Positions 1 to 11,389 of a stretch of 64,000 bases of DNA are shown piece by piece (the first letter of the stretch is position 1; each line of letters opens with the position of its first letter). The notes under the pieces are model-generated. The model did no database searches. It was not told the DNA's origin and worked only from the letters and a program-made list of their open reading frames with translations. The translations under genes and the position numbers were made by a program. The DNA is from Delphinapterus leucas (taxonomy: Eukaryota; Chordata; Mammalia; Artiodactyla; Monodontidae): positions 9,524,847 to 9,588,846 of the forward strand of contig NW_022098045.1 of assembly GCF_002288925.2 (NCBI RefSeq). Reading direction: 5' to 3'.

Positions 1-85
1 ATTCAAGGAAATAACGAATGTAGAATGTTGAGGACAATGCCTGACAAATGGTGAGCACTCACTAAACATTAGTTATTTATCAATC
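1..85 (+). repeat. MIR SINE, 3' end
   Basis: The stretch resembles the MIR tail: a diverged 'cctggcacatagtaagcactcaataaatgttagctatt' pattern, here containing AATGCCTGACAAATGGTGAG followed by ACATTAGTTATT. The 5' part lies outside the window. It is old and heavily mutated. Confidence 0.7.
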
Positions 86-540
86 TTGATCACCTCTTTA
101 CACACAGCACATCTTTCGTACCCAGCCTTTTCTCTGTAATGTCACTACCACTCCTCCACAGCCCCCAAACCAGTCCTGTTTTCTCCAGACTTCAACTTCA
201 CTCTCCTGCCGTTCTCACACTGCTGCCACAGGGATCCTTGTGGGCCCAGCCTTGGGTAGGGAAACTGACCATTGCCCGGGTTCACGCTTGGGGAACAGAG
301 TGGTAAGGCTAAGAGTGAGTCACAGAAGCTCCGTCTGTCTCATTTTTTTTCCCTGAATATCATTAAAATTCAATTTTGACAGCTCCATCTTAAACAATGT
401 CCCAACAGGCCCACAAAATATGCCAACAGCACAGCCTTCTTTCAAGTGCACATAACTCGGGCAGCCCCTGTACTGGTAGACTTACCCCTTCCTACAACCC
501 CCTAATCTTCTGGGGGCTGCCAGGTACTAAATAATGAACT
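86..540. other. Unassigned sequence, no gene
   Basis: Moderately GC-rich single-copy-looking DNA. No ORF, splice-site context or repeat could be assigned on either strand. Confidence 0.5.
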
Positions 541-650
541 AATTGAGAGCAGGGTCTGTATCATTTATCTTTGTACCCCCACCCCCAGTATAGTTTAATG
601 CCTGGCCATAGTAGGTCTTCAAAAGGTGCTTGTCGAATGGCTAGTTGGAT
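541..650 (+). repeat. L2 LINE, 3' terminus
   Basis: Matches the terminal L2 pattern: 'gagagcagggtctgtatc', then 'cccccagtatagtttaatg', 'cctggccatagtaggt' and a degenerate 'caataaatatttgttgaatg' end. Only the last ~110 bp remain. Confidence 0.75.
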
Positions 651-694
651 GGCCGCTATTGTGTAGGTCCAGGCTAACTCACTATTACTTGACA

Positions 695-830
695 ATAGAG
701 CAAGTCAGGGCTCTAGGACAAAGGTGAAACCAGAGGCATTCTGGTTCCTAAATCCTCAGTACACTAGCCTTTCACACACGTATCTATGGAAGATAATAAT
801 GGTAGCTGCCTTGTAAACAATAGGTCACAC
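695..830 (+). repeat. Possible diverged MIR
   Basis: The order 'ttcctaaatcctcagta ... aagataataatggtagctgcctt' resembles the MIR core and 3' half, but similarity is weak. It could be chance. Confidence 0.3.
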
Positions 831-935
831 AACCCCACCTGTGTTTTAACATCCTAACCAGGAAGACTAGAGGAGGGTTTGCTACAGTCTAGCAGGAAAA
901 TGATTCTGGAAGTTTAAGAGAGCAGCCAATGCACT

Positions 936-1030
936 GATCCATCCAGCAAACATTGGTTGAGTACCTACTATGTGCCTGGCACTGCCCTCATGGGGCTCCA
1001 GGACTTCTGAGCTATACAACTCACGGGATG
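936..1030 (-). repeat. L2 LINE 3' end, antisense
   Basis: Reads as the reverse complement of an L2 end: CAAACATTGGTTGAGTACCT, then ACTATGTGCCTGGCACTG and 'ccctcatggggctcc'. The short open frame over this interval is an L2 by-product, not a gene. Confidence 0.8.
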
Positions 1031-1635
1031 CTGTTTATGCCCCAGGGGAAGGTATGGGTTAAGGCCCAGTCTAGTGCATATATAGCATCACACAGTTTTT
1101 GGAAACTCTTGATTCCTCTCGATAAGAAATCAGTTTTCTTCGAAGGAAATTTTTCATGATTGTTTCTTCTGACACTTTGTTGATGATAACATGTCCCTTT
1201 CAGTTCACACAATGTTTCATATTTGAACAGTCTGACTTTTCTCTTTTAGTCCCACAAAGACACACTCGGATCTTCTTGAGCACCACAACTAGGTAATTAA
1301 GAAAAATGGAGTGTCCGACACCACAGAAAAAGTATCCATCTTTGAGGAGAAACCAGCTTGCTTTCTGTCCTGGAAAATTGGGTGTTCAAGTGAATAAAGC
1401 TCCAGTTAATGTTCTAGGTACTCAGCTGTCACTGAGTCATGTGACCTTTGGTGGGTTGAGTGTCTCCTCTGGGCCTCAAGTCCCTTCTTCTTAATAGGTA
1501 ATTGATATTCCCACCCCTGGGCTACAATAAACAAGGGGCCACCTGCCCTTTTATGACTGACCACCAGCAGCAGAGAGAAGATTCAGGCCTTGGTTTAGAA
1601 ACGCCTAGGAGTTTGAAAGGACCTAAAGATTGTGG
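1031..1635. other. Unassigned sequence; weak MIR-like patch
   Basis: No gene seen. Positions about 1425-1500 (CATGTGACCTTTGG ... CTCTGGGCCTCAAGTCCCTT) faintly resemble a MIR core. The rest looks single-copy. Confidence 0.35.
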
Positions 1636-1890
1636 ACGAAAAAATGGCTTTTATTTATTTTTTTAAATTAATTTTTATTGGAGTATAGTTGATTTACAAT
1701 GTTGTGTTAGTTTCAGGTGTACAGCAAAGTGAATCTGTTACACATATACTTATATCCACTCTTTTTCAGATTCTTTTCCCATATAGGCCATTACAGAGTA
1801 CTGAGTGGAGTTCCCTGTGCTGTACAGTAGGTCCTTATTAGATCTATTTTACATATAGTAGTGTATATATGTCAATCCCAAAATGAGTTT
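1636..1890 (-). mobile_element. L1 3' UTR fragment, cetartiodactyl type
   Basis: Reverse complement of an L1 3' end of the older type found here ('aaatcaactatactccaat' in element sense), ending in a T-rich tail at the left. Markers are ATTGGAGTATAGTTGATTTA, 'caggtgtacagcaaagtga' and 'ctgtgctgtacagtaggtcc'. It is 5' truncated to ~250 bp and retains no coding sequence. Confidence 0.88.
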
Positions 1891-2826
1891 TTTTTTTAAA
1901 AGATCTCTTGGTTTTCTGTAGGGAAGGAAGGATTCTCCTCTTCTCTTCTTGTCCCAAATTCTAAGTATTTTATTTAAAATGCTTGGAGTAAACCCTCCTC
2001 CACAGCCACATACACTCAATTACTATTCATAAACTGCTTTGAGTATTTTGCAGTGGAACCAGCAGTACCCACGGAACTCCCATACTCCACAGAGGTTCAT
2101 TGGCTATTTCACGGCAGTAGTGAAGAGCTGTCACACTTGATGAATTTCATAGTCCTCTTTTCAAGAATCCATGTCCAAATTTTCTGTTTTCTATAATACA
2201 AGAGATTGCTAACCCTGGTAGGTATCTAGAAGATATTCTTTCAAAACAATAAATCCACCAATTAACTTTCCAAAGATTTAATTCTCTTTATCCTTTTCAA
2301 TCTCCCCCTCCATGGTAGAGGAGTATTTCAGTGATGAATTTAAAAATTGCTTTTTAAAAAAGAGAACATTTTGAAAACAGATGTCTAGAAATATTTCCAT
2401 GATTACATGCTCTTGTTGTCTGAAAACACTATGTCTCACTTAAAATATTCTCTTATCTGCTCTTTTTAAAGATTTGCATCTATTTTCAAATCTTCCAAAT
2501 AAAGACATTCAGTAGGGTTTGAACCTATTTGTTAGGCGAGTGTGAGGTGAACCTATTTGTTGAAAGTTTAGGACCTTGACATCATCTGGTTAGTTTAGAA
2601 GAGCAACTGATTGACAAGGTTAAGGTGGAAGTGCATTATCTGAATGAGATTATAAACTCACCTGCAAAATTAGTAAATGGGATTGGAAAATAAAAGAATG
2701 TTCTAATTCCGTAAGCATAGCCAAGGATTCACTTCTTTCTTTTGGATCTGCATAGCCTTGTGAGGTATTTTTTTCAGCTACAATAGCCATTAGAATAAAA
2801 TATCTAAATCAACTCAACTTTGAACC
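1891..2826. other. Unassigned AT-rich sequence, no gene
   Basis: No ORF of note and no repeat family recognised. It has many short A/T runs, typical of non-coding mammalian DNA. Confidence 0.5.
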
Positions 2827-2870
2827 AGATCTTTAACAAAGTGTTAACAAAGATCTTTAACAAAGTGTTA
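2827..2870. repeat. 24-bp tandem duplication
   Basis: AGATCTTTAACAAAGTGTTA occurs at 2827-2846 and again at 2851-2870, a period of 24 bp with the second copy incomplete. Probably a replication-slippage product. Confidence 0.9.
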
Positions 2871-3157
2871 AAGAAAAGATTTTAAACTAATGAAGCATAT
2901 TCAATCACACTGCTTTCACTAAAATAGAATAATTCTTAGTAGGAATAAAATATTTTTATATCGTTAGTAATATAAATTACTTATAAGATATAATTTCCCT
3001 TCTTAACAGTTAATTTTGGTTTCTTATTTTGTGTAACATATAATGTATATAATATATTGGCATAGTGTTATGTGTAAATATTTATGAGTAAATATATTTT
3101 GTATGATATGCTCAAAACATTTTGCTGATACAAAAACAAAAAAGTTGGAGAATGCTG

Positions 3158-3290
3158 CTTGTATTAGTTTTCTGTGGCTTTCTAACCAATTACCACAAGC
3201 TTGGTGACATAAACAACAGAAATTTATTCTCATAGTTTTGGAGGCCAGAAATCCAAAATCAGCATCACCAGACCAAAATCAAGGTATTAA
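3158..3290 (-). repeat. MaLR-type LTR fragment (MLT1/MST-like)
   Basis: Antisense MaLR LTR 3' portion: GTATTAGTTTTCTGTGGCTT, 'caattaccacaagcttgg', 'acaacagaaatttattctca' and 'gttttggaggccagaa'. It breaks off after ~130 bp. It is an ancient LTR remnant with no internal viral sequence. Confidence 0.7.
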
Positions 3291-3460
3291 CTGGGATTTT
3301 ATGGGAAATCTGGTGAAACTGAAGAAATGTCATTATTATGGATAAATCAAAGAAATGTCCAATTCTAGAAAAGGTTCTCAATGTATTTTTCTTAAACTCG
3401 AAGTAAAACCAAGGACAGATTAAACATGATTGAGAACAGTGAACAATAATGAAGTACCCA

Positions 3461-3513
3461 CTATATATACACATATATATATATACACACAGACATACAT
3501 ACAATATATATAT
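3461..3513. repeat. TA/CA compound microsatellite
   Basis: Alternating TA and CA dinucleotides with interruptions. Likely polymorphic in length. Confidence 0.9.
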
Positions 3514-3549
3514 GATTGTTAGGATCTTCCCATTTCAGTTTAGTAAAGG

Positions 3550-3715
3550 AGTGGTTGTCAGACTTTAGCATGTATCAGCACCCTGGAGGGCTTGTTAGAA
3601 CATAAATTGCGGAGTAGGTCTACGGTCGGCCTGAGAATTTGCATTTTTAACAGGTTTCCATGAAATGCTAATGTTCCTGGTTCCTGGTTCAGGGCCAAAC
3701 TTCGAGAACCACTGC
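3550..3715. mobile_element. MER5A-type hAT MITE
   Basis: Near full-length, non-coding element with degenerate terminal inverted repeats (GTGGTTGTCAGACTTTA at the left, 'cttcgagaaccactg' at the right). The internal 'accctggagggcttgttaga' and 'cctgagaatttgcattttta' are typical. The 8-bp target duplication is no longer evident. Confidence 0.88.
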
Positions 3716-3717
3716 AG

Positions 3718-3825
3718 AGCATTTATTGAAGGCCTACAGCGTCAGATACAACGAACCAGGAGCTAAGGGCACAATATGAATAAAACAAGTCCCAGGCTCA
3801 AGGAGTCAATGGGCCCAAAACACGT
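3718..3825 (-). repeat. L2/L3-like LINE 3' end, antisense
   Basis: Follows the antisense pattern of old CR1-clade LINE ends: ATTTATTGAAGGCCTACAG, 'aatatgaataaaacaag' and 'ctcaaggagtc'. Strongly diverged. Confidence 0.55.
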
Positions 3826-3844
3826 AACATAGATCATTTTACTA

Positions 3845-4440
3845 TATAGCAGATGTCTGATAATCCAGTATTTAGTAACCCAGATACCCCGATAGTTCAA
3901 CTTTAGTCCAAGGTAGAGTAATACAGAACATCTTTACTTCCCATGATCTTGGTAGTCACAAGGTGATTGTTAGGATGGATTTCCTTAACTGGCCAAGTGA
4001 ATCTACCATTAACTCAAAAATCTCTCGAGAAATACAAAAGAAGAAATTCCTAAGTACAATAGCCTATCCTCAACTACTGTTTATAATGTTTATTCAATGT
4101 TGTGAGCCAGTCAACAAAATATCTACGAGCTAAACTGATCTCCATCAGAAGCATACATCAAAGCATCCTAAAGAAGGCATCCAACGTTCTCCTACAACAT
4201 CTGTATCTGCTACTGCTTCAACTCCAGGTGCCCCTGAGTCACCTCTGGATGGAGATGCTGCTGGAGATAATGCCGATGAGTGCGCATTCGACATCGTCAT
4301 TCGACAAATACTCACTCTGCACGATCTGATCTTGTAGTTAATGTTGTCCCAGTGGCATGTGTAGCTATTACCAAATTTACAGCATTGATAGCAGTTTAAA
4401 GCCATCTTTTAAAAAGTTTACGTAGTGCCTTATATTAGGC
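3845..4440 (+). pseudogene. Possible pogo/Tigger-like transposon relic with a coding remnant
   Basis: Positions 4134-4337 hold an unbroken 67-codon frame ending in TAG at 4335. Its residues include STPGAPESPLDGD and an acidic patch before a short hydrophobic C-terminus, so it reads more like a protein tail than random sequence. The DNA at 3855-3910 ('tgataatccagtattt...aacccagataccccgatag') loosely recalls the ends of some pogo-like elements. No catalytic DDE motif is visible and no 3' inverted repeat was found. It could instead be a processed-pseudogene fragment or chance. Confidence 0.25.
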
Positions 4441-4454
4441 TATGTTTTGAACCT

Positions 4455-4748
4455 CCCTCACACTAGGGTGTGGTTGTGTGATCAAATTCTAGTCAACAAA
4501 ATTAAGTGGATGTATTGTGGACTCCTCCAGGTCTGACCCATCAACAGCTCCAGTGCATAATACTAACCCTCTTCTCATCACCAGCTGAATGGACAAGTCA
4601 CTGAGGCTCTAGAAGAGCCACCAGATGGACCCTGAGTAGAACATCTCCTCACCCCTCCCATCTGAATAAGAAACACACATTTTATTGTATTAAGTTATTG
4701 AAGTGTGGGGTTTTTTTTCATACAGCAGTAAGCCTGCCCTTACTAGTG
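4455..4748 (+). repeat. MLT1-like LTR
   Basis: Markers in order: 'gtgatcaaattctagtc', 'ctccaggtctgaccc', 'gatggaccctgagtagaac', 'aataagaaacacacattttattg', 'attaagttattgaagtgtgg' and 'cagcagtaagcctgccctta'. This is the usual layout of an old MaLR LTR, including the U5-like end. No internal element is attached, so it looks solo. Confidence 0.6.
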
Positions 4749-7005
4749 AGTATTACTACTACTATTCATAAAGTGAAAGTCTTAGAGAAAGCAAGGGATA
4801 GGAGTTAAATTACATGTATAAGTTTGTTTTAAGTTTCATACTGATAAAAATAAGATACTTGGAGATATCAACAGAATAATGTCTACTGGACTGGAAAATC
4901 AAGCATGGTCCCCTCTGCATTGCTGCTTCAACAGAGATAAGCACTGGTTGCTAGGGCAAGGGGGGGGAAAGAAACCCAAATCTGAGACCCCAGGGTGACA
5001 TTAAATTAACATATGATGTGATAAATACAATTTTTAGAAGAATCATAATATACTGGAAAAGCATCTTAAACATTGATTCACTTAACCAAACCTGAAAGAA
5101 ATCTAGCTGTTCAGACCATAAAAATCATAATTCAGAAGCAATTATTCACTTGATCATTGACCATGATTACAGGACCGCCACACACTGGAGGAGACAGAAC
5201 AGCTTCTAAACCTCTAGCTTAGAAAGTCCAAGCCTAGAAAGTCACAGATGTCTCCCTTTCACTCATACTCTCCTACCTTTTCTTGCATGAGAAAACAGAG
5301 AACTCAATACCACAAGGTGACAAGTCACCGTGGTAAACACAGACCAAAGCTGACTGCGCGGACACAGGCAGAGGGGAAATCTGTAGCTGACATCTTAGCA
5401 GTATCACAAAGCATCAGGCGTTGTCATGACCCCAATGCTGTGTGATGATTCCCTCAAAGCTCTTCAGGGCACTGGGAGAGGGGAGAAATCAATGGTCAGG
5501 TCCTCATCCAGGATCAGCCCTAGTTCCCTCCTCATGTCAAAGTCACTTGCTGATGAATCATCGAGAGCCAAATGCCCAGGCTGTGTTTCTGGGAATGAAA
5601 ATCAATACTCTTGTTAAGGAGTTTATTGTCTTGCCAGGGTTGGGGAACATGGGTATTCCCAACGCTTCCCACGGCTTCATTGCCTCTTGCCTTCCCAACC
5701 TCCACACAACTGTTTTTCTTTGTTTCTGTGAAATACAAAGAGAAAGAAGCTACTTCTTAAATTTCAGCTTCCATTATGTGAACATCTGTGAGCAAATAAA
5801 CTGTGAATGTGGTTTCCATCCCTTTCCCTGCTTGGGACCCCACGTTTCACTTCCAACCCATTGAGGCCCAATGCACCTGGCAGAGATGAGTTGGTGCTCA
5901 GTGGGGTGGCTTTAAATCCATAAATGATTCAAAGGCAATAAACAAAATAAGGATTTCGACTCTTTCACGGAGGGAGGAGACTGTATTTAGGAGATTATCA
6001 CCTTAGGCCACAATTTAGGCAATTAGTTTTCAATCTCAAAAGAGCTGATAATGTAGGGATGACATAAATTTTTCCTTAGAACAATCCCTGTCATTTTCTA
6101 TTTTGAGTCCATGTTAGTTATCATTAATAGTGCTATAGGAACTTAACCAAAATGCCATACTGAAAATTCTGGTAAACACTGTAAATATAAACACATATAA
6201 AGTTTAAGACAAAATAGCATCTCCGTCCAAGAAAATACATTTCGAATAACCTACACAACTTGGATGCTTGGGGGGAGTTATTCTCCATGCTTGGGGGGAG
6301 GTAGGCTCCCAGGGCCTTCCTGCACAAACTGACGAGCAACAGAGGTACTGGGGACACCCTGGTCTGTTGGGGTCTTGTCATTTTTCCTTTATTTTAAGAT
6401 AAATGGTTGAACCAAAAAAATAAGTCACCCTAAATGCTCGTAGATTTAGTGGGACTCACTCCCTTGCTTCTCAGGGTGCCAAAACAGACCTGAAAAAGAG
6501 ACACTGGGCTTTAGATAAGACAGTACAAATAACCCACTTCTGAAGATGGTCAGCATCAGGTAGCAGCCTTAGGGGTTAGATCCCAATTACCCACTCCCAC
6601 TGATTTTAAAGCTTCCCTTAAAAACAGATACTTTATTTAAAGAGCTATGAGTAAGAATTTCCCAAATTCAGGAGTGAGACTCTCCCAATTCATTCTTATT
6701 TGTACTTAGAGCGTCTGAAGGCAGTCTGGCTATCTCGGGCTTGGAAAGATGCAGGATTCAGCAGAAGGAGCCTGGCAGCAGAAAAGCACTGGGACCCTTG
6801 AACACCATCTCTGCTCTCAAGCAGTGCTCTTCTAGTAAGAGCTGTCTTTCTCTTGGTTCCTTCTGGTTGGTCTGTTCACAGATGTGAGGGGTCACGCTCT
6901 CCACTTGGGTACACACAAAAGTTACAAACCCTTGGTAGAATTTTTACACATAATTCCTTTTGGGTAATGACTATAAGAAAAGCTCTGGGACTGTTCATTT
7001 GTTTT
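4749..7005. other. Unassigned sequence, no gene
   Basis: About 2.2 kb without an identifiable repeat or gene. The 140-codon frame at 5442-5864 has no recognisable domain, low-complexity composition and overlapping frames on both strands, so I do not call it. A G-run occurs near 4960 and a 23-bp duplication at 6264. Confidence 0.5.
6264..6309. repeat. 23-bp tandem duplication
   Basis: ATGCTTGGGGGGAG begins at 6264 and again at 6287, each followed by a diverged '..ctcc' end. The period is 23 bp; the copies differ in the last third. Confidence 0.8.
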
Positions 7006-7008
7006 TTC

Positions 7009-7650
7009 AAGCATTCATTTATTAAACGCATAGACTTATTAAACACATAAGACATACGGCTCCAAGCCAAGACTACTCTTTGTGCTGAAGATAGATCTGT
7101 GAACAGATGAGAGCCCTGTTCTTACGATGCCTGCATTCTAATAAGAGAAATAGCGAATGCAAAACGAGTCGATAAAGTATTGCTGATTGTGACATATACT
7201 ATCAAGAAATTAAACAGAATGCAGAGATAGAAAGTAACAGGGAAGACTTACTTCAGATGGAGCATTCAGGGAAAGGTCTCTCTGACATTTAAGGTGACAT
7301 TTAAGCATTTAAGACTTGAGGCAAGAGAAGGAGCCAGATATGCAAAAGCCAGGAGAGGAGCATTCCAGACGGTGCGACAGCAAGCTCCAAGGCCCTGAGG
7401 CAGCAGAGCACTGAGCAAAGGCCAGCAGGCCTGGAGCAAGGCTGGAGAAGAGACAGGAGCCCAGACCTGCAGGGGGTGAGGAGCCCCAACCAGGCATGCA
7501 CACTGTATTTCAAGGCAGTGGGGAGACTGAAAAGTTTTAAGCAAGAAAGTGACACAGTCTGATTTATGTTTTCAAAAGCTCTCTCAGGCTGCTGTGTGGA
7601 AAATGGATTGGACAGGGTAAGAGAGGAAGGATGTTACGCTAAGATGCAAA
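7009..7650 (-). repeat. L2 LINE 3' region, antisense, ~640 bp
   Basis: Long antisense L2: 'gcattcatttattaaacgc', 'gagagccctgttcttacga', 'aggagaggagcattccaga', 'ctccaaggccctgaggcag', 'agaaagtgacacagtctgatt' and 'ctctctcaggctgctgtgtgg' follow the L2 consensus order. Three overlapping minus-strand open frames here (7266-7555) run in L2 sense but contain no reverse-transcriptase motif, as expected for the 3' UTR. Confidence 0.88.
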
Positions 7651-8269
7651 ATAAGTTAAAACGTGGTCTGTGTGGCCAAAGAGTTCACATCTGATGTGAG
7701 TCAAAGGCAGGTGAGTGAATGACTGCAGTACGGCGGCAGGGCATGCGTGCCCAAGGCACCAAGGAGGAAAGGTTGGGTTTGATCCTGTCACTTATCGAAT
7801 TAAGCCATGTTAAAATAAAGTCAAATGGATGTAGAAGACATGACTTTGTACAATTAAGACATTGAGTCTGTGCAAAATTTAGTACAACTTGAAAACCACT
7901 GAGCATTTCATCAGAAACTAAAGACTCTATGTGGAGGCACAGGAGATTGGGCTAGGGATTCCCGACTCAGAAAGAGCTTGTTTCAATAATTTATTTGGAA
8001 ATCTTTGGTTTGGAACAGGTTCTCTCCTGAAAAACTGTAGCATGAAGTTTTTTTCTGAGTGTAGGAAACTTTCAACGGAATCCCTGCATCGGTGATGACT
8101 ATCGAAAAGCAGCTAAGTGCACAGAAGGGTTCATCCCTCAGCTCTGTCAGGCCCAGGAGTCTAGCAAAGATGACTAAAATCATTTTCTATTTTTTTCCCT
8201 CTGGAGTTTGCTTTTTTGTCTTTATTAAAGTTGCGGGGGGGGGTTGGTTTTGTTGTCGCTGTTTTTGTT
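7651..8269. other. Unassigned sequence, no gene
   Basis: Single-copy-looking DNA; no repeat or gene recognised. Confidence 0.5.
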
Positions 8270-8388
8270 TAAGACGAGACACCAGGCGGGTGGCACTGCG
8301 CCGGCTGTTGAGCAGGCACTTTGGTGCCTGGAGGCGCAGACGGCGCAGTGGTGACCTAGAGGCTGTCCTTCCGCTTCCCCGCTACTGA
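8270..8388. other. CpG-containing GC-rich patch
   Basis: Roughly nine CpG dinucleotides in ~115 bp, in a neighbourhood otherwise depleted of CpG and not explained by a SINE. It is preceded by a G9 run near 8236. An open frame runs through it but encodes only arginine-rich low-complexity sequence. It could be a small regulatory element or a fossil of a GC-rich repeat. Confidence 0.4.
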
Positions 8389-8769
8389 GGAAGAAATCTA
8401 AAGTGATTTTTCTATCTTAGGGAGTAAACAGCAGTGGAGCCTCTCGTAGGTCCAATTGAGCAGTGAGGCTCTGCGTGGCATGCGAGCAGAGTTGGGAGGT
8501 GAGGGGGGAGCTGTGGGAACTGGGAGAAATTTACAAAATGAGAAATTAGGAAGGGAGGATGCCCACTTTCTTCCCCTCCCCCGCTTCCCCTCCTATAGTG
8601 AGGAGACGGACTCTGGGTGTGGCAAAAGGACCTGGCAGCAAAGCAGAGGAGGGAGGGGGCTGGAACCAAGGTGGCAGGATGAAGTTTTCCCCTTCCTTCC
8701 TTTGCCATCCTTACCTCCTGGTGCTGGACAGGCACTGTGGAAGCCACATTCTGGGCATCACTGCCTGTG

Positions 8770-8905
8770 CACAAAGCCAGTTTGGCTACTTACTCACTGG
8801 ATAGTCTCCGGTTAGCAACTTCTCTGATCTTTAGTTCCCTCACCATCAAATGAGGACAGCACTCCTTCTTCGGATGGTTTCGAAGATCAAACAGCAGGTG
8901 AGCTG
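8770..8905 (+). repeat. MIR SINE
   Basis: MIR core order: 'gccagtttggctacttactcactgg', then 'tagcaacttctctgatct', 'agttccctcaccatcaaatgagg' and 'atggtttcgaagatcaaa'. Confidence 0.75.
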
Positions 8906-9659
8906 ACTCTACATCTACTCTCCCTTACCTTCCTTACCCCACTTGAGAGTCTGTACTGGTCTCCAGGGCCCGGAAACTGATCCTCACAACAGGGGGAAAA
9001 AAACCCAAAAACATGGATGCAAAAGGAGAGGCGTGTGTGCTGCCTGCTGGATGGACAGCAGTGACACAGGAGGGAGAAACACGTTTAAATTAGATGCTCC
9101 TAAGTCAGAGATTACCCTTTGTGCTCAAAACCCACAGATCTGCTCCCAACTCTCCAATCATTGTTCTGACATTAGCATCTGTCATTTCAGTTCCCCCCAA
9201 AGCAATTTCTGCCACCTAGTTATCTTACGTCCGATAAAGGATGAACAGATATTCATACCTTTGCCAACTTCCTTTCACCTTGTAGTGACATTCTAAAACT
9301 TCCTCACTATTAATAGTTTTTAGAATGGGCATCAAAATAAACCCTACTGTAAGAACTCTCTTCTTGTAAGTTCATTTGATTAACCACCACTCTTTTCATA
9401 TTCATTCTGCCCATATCTGCAGTAAATTACAAAGAAACATAGCACATGATTGGAATCCTGTAACTGGAAGAAATTTTCCACCTATAGTACAATGAAGCAT
9501 GTATCTTTCAGAGGTTCCCAGGGACCTCAAAGTATTTCCATGGCTCTTTATCCTCAGTTCTCCTGGGGTGCATTATCCTCAATTAACTGTTCAATCTCAC
9601 TGAAGTCATGTTCTAACCTGGTAATGCTTATTCCCTTTTCTCTGTTAGCAACACAGACT
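8906..9659. other. Unassigned sequence, no gene
   Basis: No repeat or gene recognised. The 117-codon frame at 8943-9296 has no domain-like features. Confidence 0.5.
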
Positions 9660-9893
9660 AATGCAGTGGTTAAGAGGGTGGGGCTGAGAACTGGACTGTA
9701 GGAGTTTGAGTTTTGGTGCCACCATCTACCAATGATCCCGGGCAGGTTATTAGCTCTGTAAAATGAAGACAATATTAACATCTACTTCATACGGGTTGTT
9801 ACGAATTAAAAAATTAATTAATACATGTAAAATGTTGAAAACGATGCCTTGGCACCTACTAAGCTCCCAATAAATGCTAGCTATTCTTATTAG
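9660..9893 (+). repeat. MIR SINE, nearly complete
   Basis: Begins with the tRNA-related head (ATGCAGTGGTTAAGAGGGTG) and runs to AATAAATGCTAGCTATTCTT. The 'ctctgtaaaatgaagac' core and 'cttcatacgggttgttacgaatta' segments are intact in order. Confidence 0.88.
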
Positions 9894-11150
9894 ACAATAA
9901 GGTGAAAAGCTTTCACATCCCCTCCCAAATATGGACAGCTGCATAAAGCACAAGAAAACACTGTCTACAGTCCCCTGCCAAAAACCTCAAGTGATAAATG
10001 ATGCTTTTTTTGAATGCTTGATTCAAAATGAAATTTAAATGTAGGTTTGTAAGTATCCCAGACAAGGGTCTGAGCAACGTGTGTTCTGGAAACAGCTAGC
10101 CAGGACGGCCCAGCTTAGGACTCTCACCTTCTGCCCTCGCTACAAGAGATGAGAATGGCAGGCCAAGGTGAGCTGGGAGTGCTTCCTCCCTGAGTGACAG
10201 CTGGTGCTGTCAGAAGTCGTTACTGCTGGTGCACACAGCCCTTCTGGCAAAGCCGGGCAGAACAGAAGAACTGCAGTCTCCCTGCCCACCTGTCAGCCTC
10301 GTCTGGGAACAGCAGAGAATCTGCTCTTTTCTTCCTTCAAAGGCTCCAGTAAGCCCCAGCGCCTTCATTAATGCTCATCTCCTCAATCCCAGCCGGCCTC
10401 GTCACCCTCCCCGAACACATACTCTCCAACCTATTCTTCCAAGAAAGGGATTAGCCCAATTAATCTCTGGACAAATGTCAAGGAGTCTGGGGGAGGGGCC
10501 ACCTTTCAAGCGTCGCCTCCCCAATAGCAAATCAGACCAGACGTGGACCGATGCCGCATGGCACACGGGTGAAGCTGAGCAGCTGCCGGCACAATGGTAC
10601 CGAGGTCCTCTCAACCTCAGGCTGAGCTGCCGAGGGGCTCGCTTTCGCGCCAGGCCGTCCTGACAGACCACAGCTCTCCTCCCACCATCTGGGATGTGAG
10701 CTGTGACAAGGAGCTGTGGGATGAGAAGCCATTTGTGAGGCAAGCACTGCCCTCCTCTCATCTCCCGTGTCTCCGCATCACAGGCTTCTGTCATCCTTGT
10801 GCTTTTCCCTCCCACTTCCCCACCCTCATGTCAGCACTCACGTCCAAAGCGTGGTCAGAAAACAGAAAGTCCTAGGTTCAAAGTGAGGACGTGCAGAAGG
10901 CAAAAGAAGCCATTGTGAAGGTAGCTGGCAGGGTGGGAGTGGATTATTTTCCTCCCAAACCATAGATTTCATTGGCCTAATTCACAGAATTTGGGGGGAA
11001 ATTCCTGGGAAAGAAAAGTCTTTTCTTTGCTCTAATCCCCAGAAAGACCTCACGAATATCCAAGGAAGTTATGTTCTCGTAAGGCTTCTCTGGAATAGAG
11101 GCTTGCCAATCACTCCGTAAGGTCATTCCAACATTTTAATTTATAAGGCA
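9894..11150. other. Unassigned sequence with a CpG-richer centre
   Basis: No gene. The centre (about 10500-10670) holds roughly 14 CpG in 170 bp and is not SINE-derived. Overlapping open frames of 144 codons (+) and 137 codons (-) run through it, as happens in GC-rich DNA; neither shows a domain, and both cannot be real. Confidence 0.45.
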
Positions 11151-11219
11151 TTCTCCCTCTCTTTCTCTTTCTCCCTCTCCCTCCTCTCTCCCTCCCTTTC
11201 ATTCTCTCTCTCTCCCTCC
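11151..11219. repeat. Polypyrimidine (CT-rich) simple repeat
   Basis: Continuous C/T tract with few interruptions on the + strand. Confidence 0.95.
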
Positions 11220-11389
11220 ATAGCCAGCAAAAGCTGGCTTAACCAGCAGGCTATTAAACAGCACTTCCACATGCTCCAGTCCAATGATTCGGTAATTAAT
11301 TTTCATAATGATGATCTGGAAGGATTTCTAGAGCCCCCTGGAAGATCCCAGAATTATCTCTACCCTACTGGTTTTGCATATGCTTTGGG

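Noticed and set aside
5442..5864. 140-codon plus-strand frame
   Set aside because: No domain and no exon structure; other frames overlap it on both strands.
10229..10815. 144- and 137-codon frames on opposite strands
   Set aside because: Opposite-strand overlap is a by-product of GC-rich composition; neither has family features.
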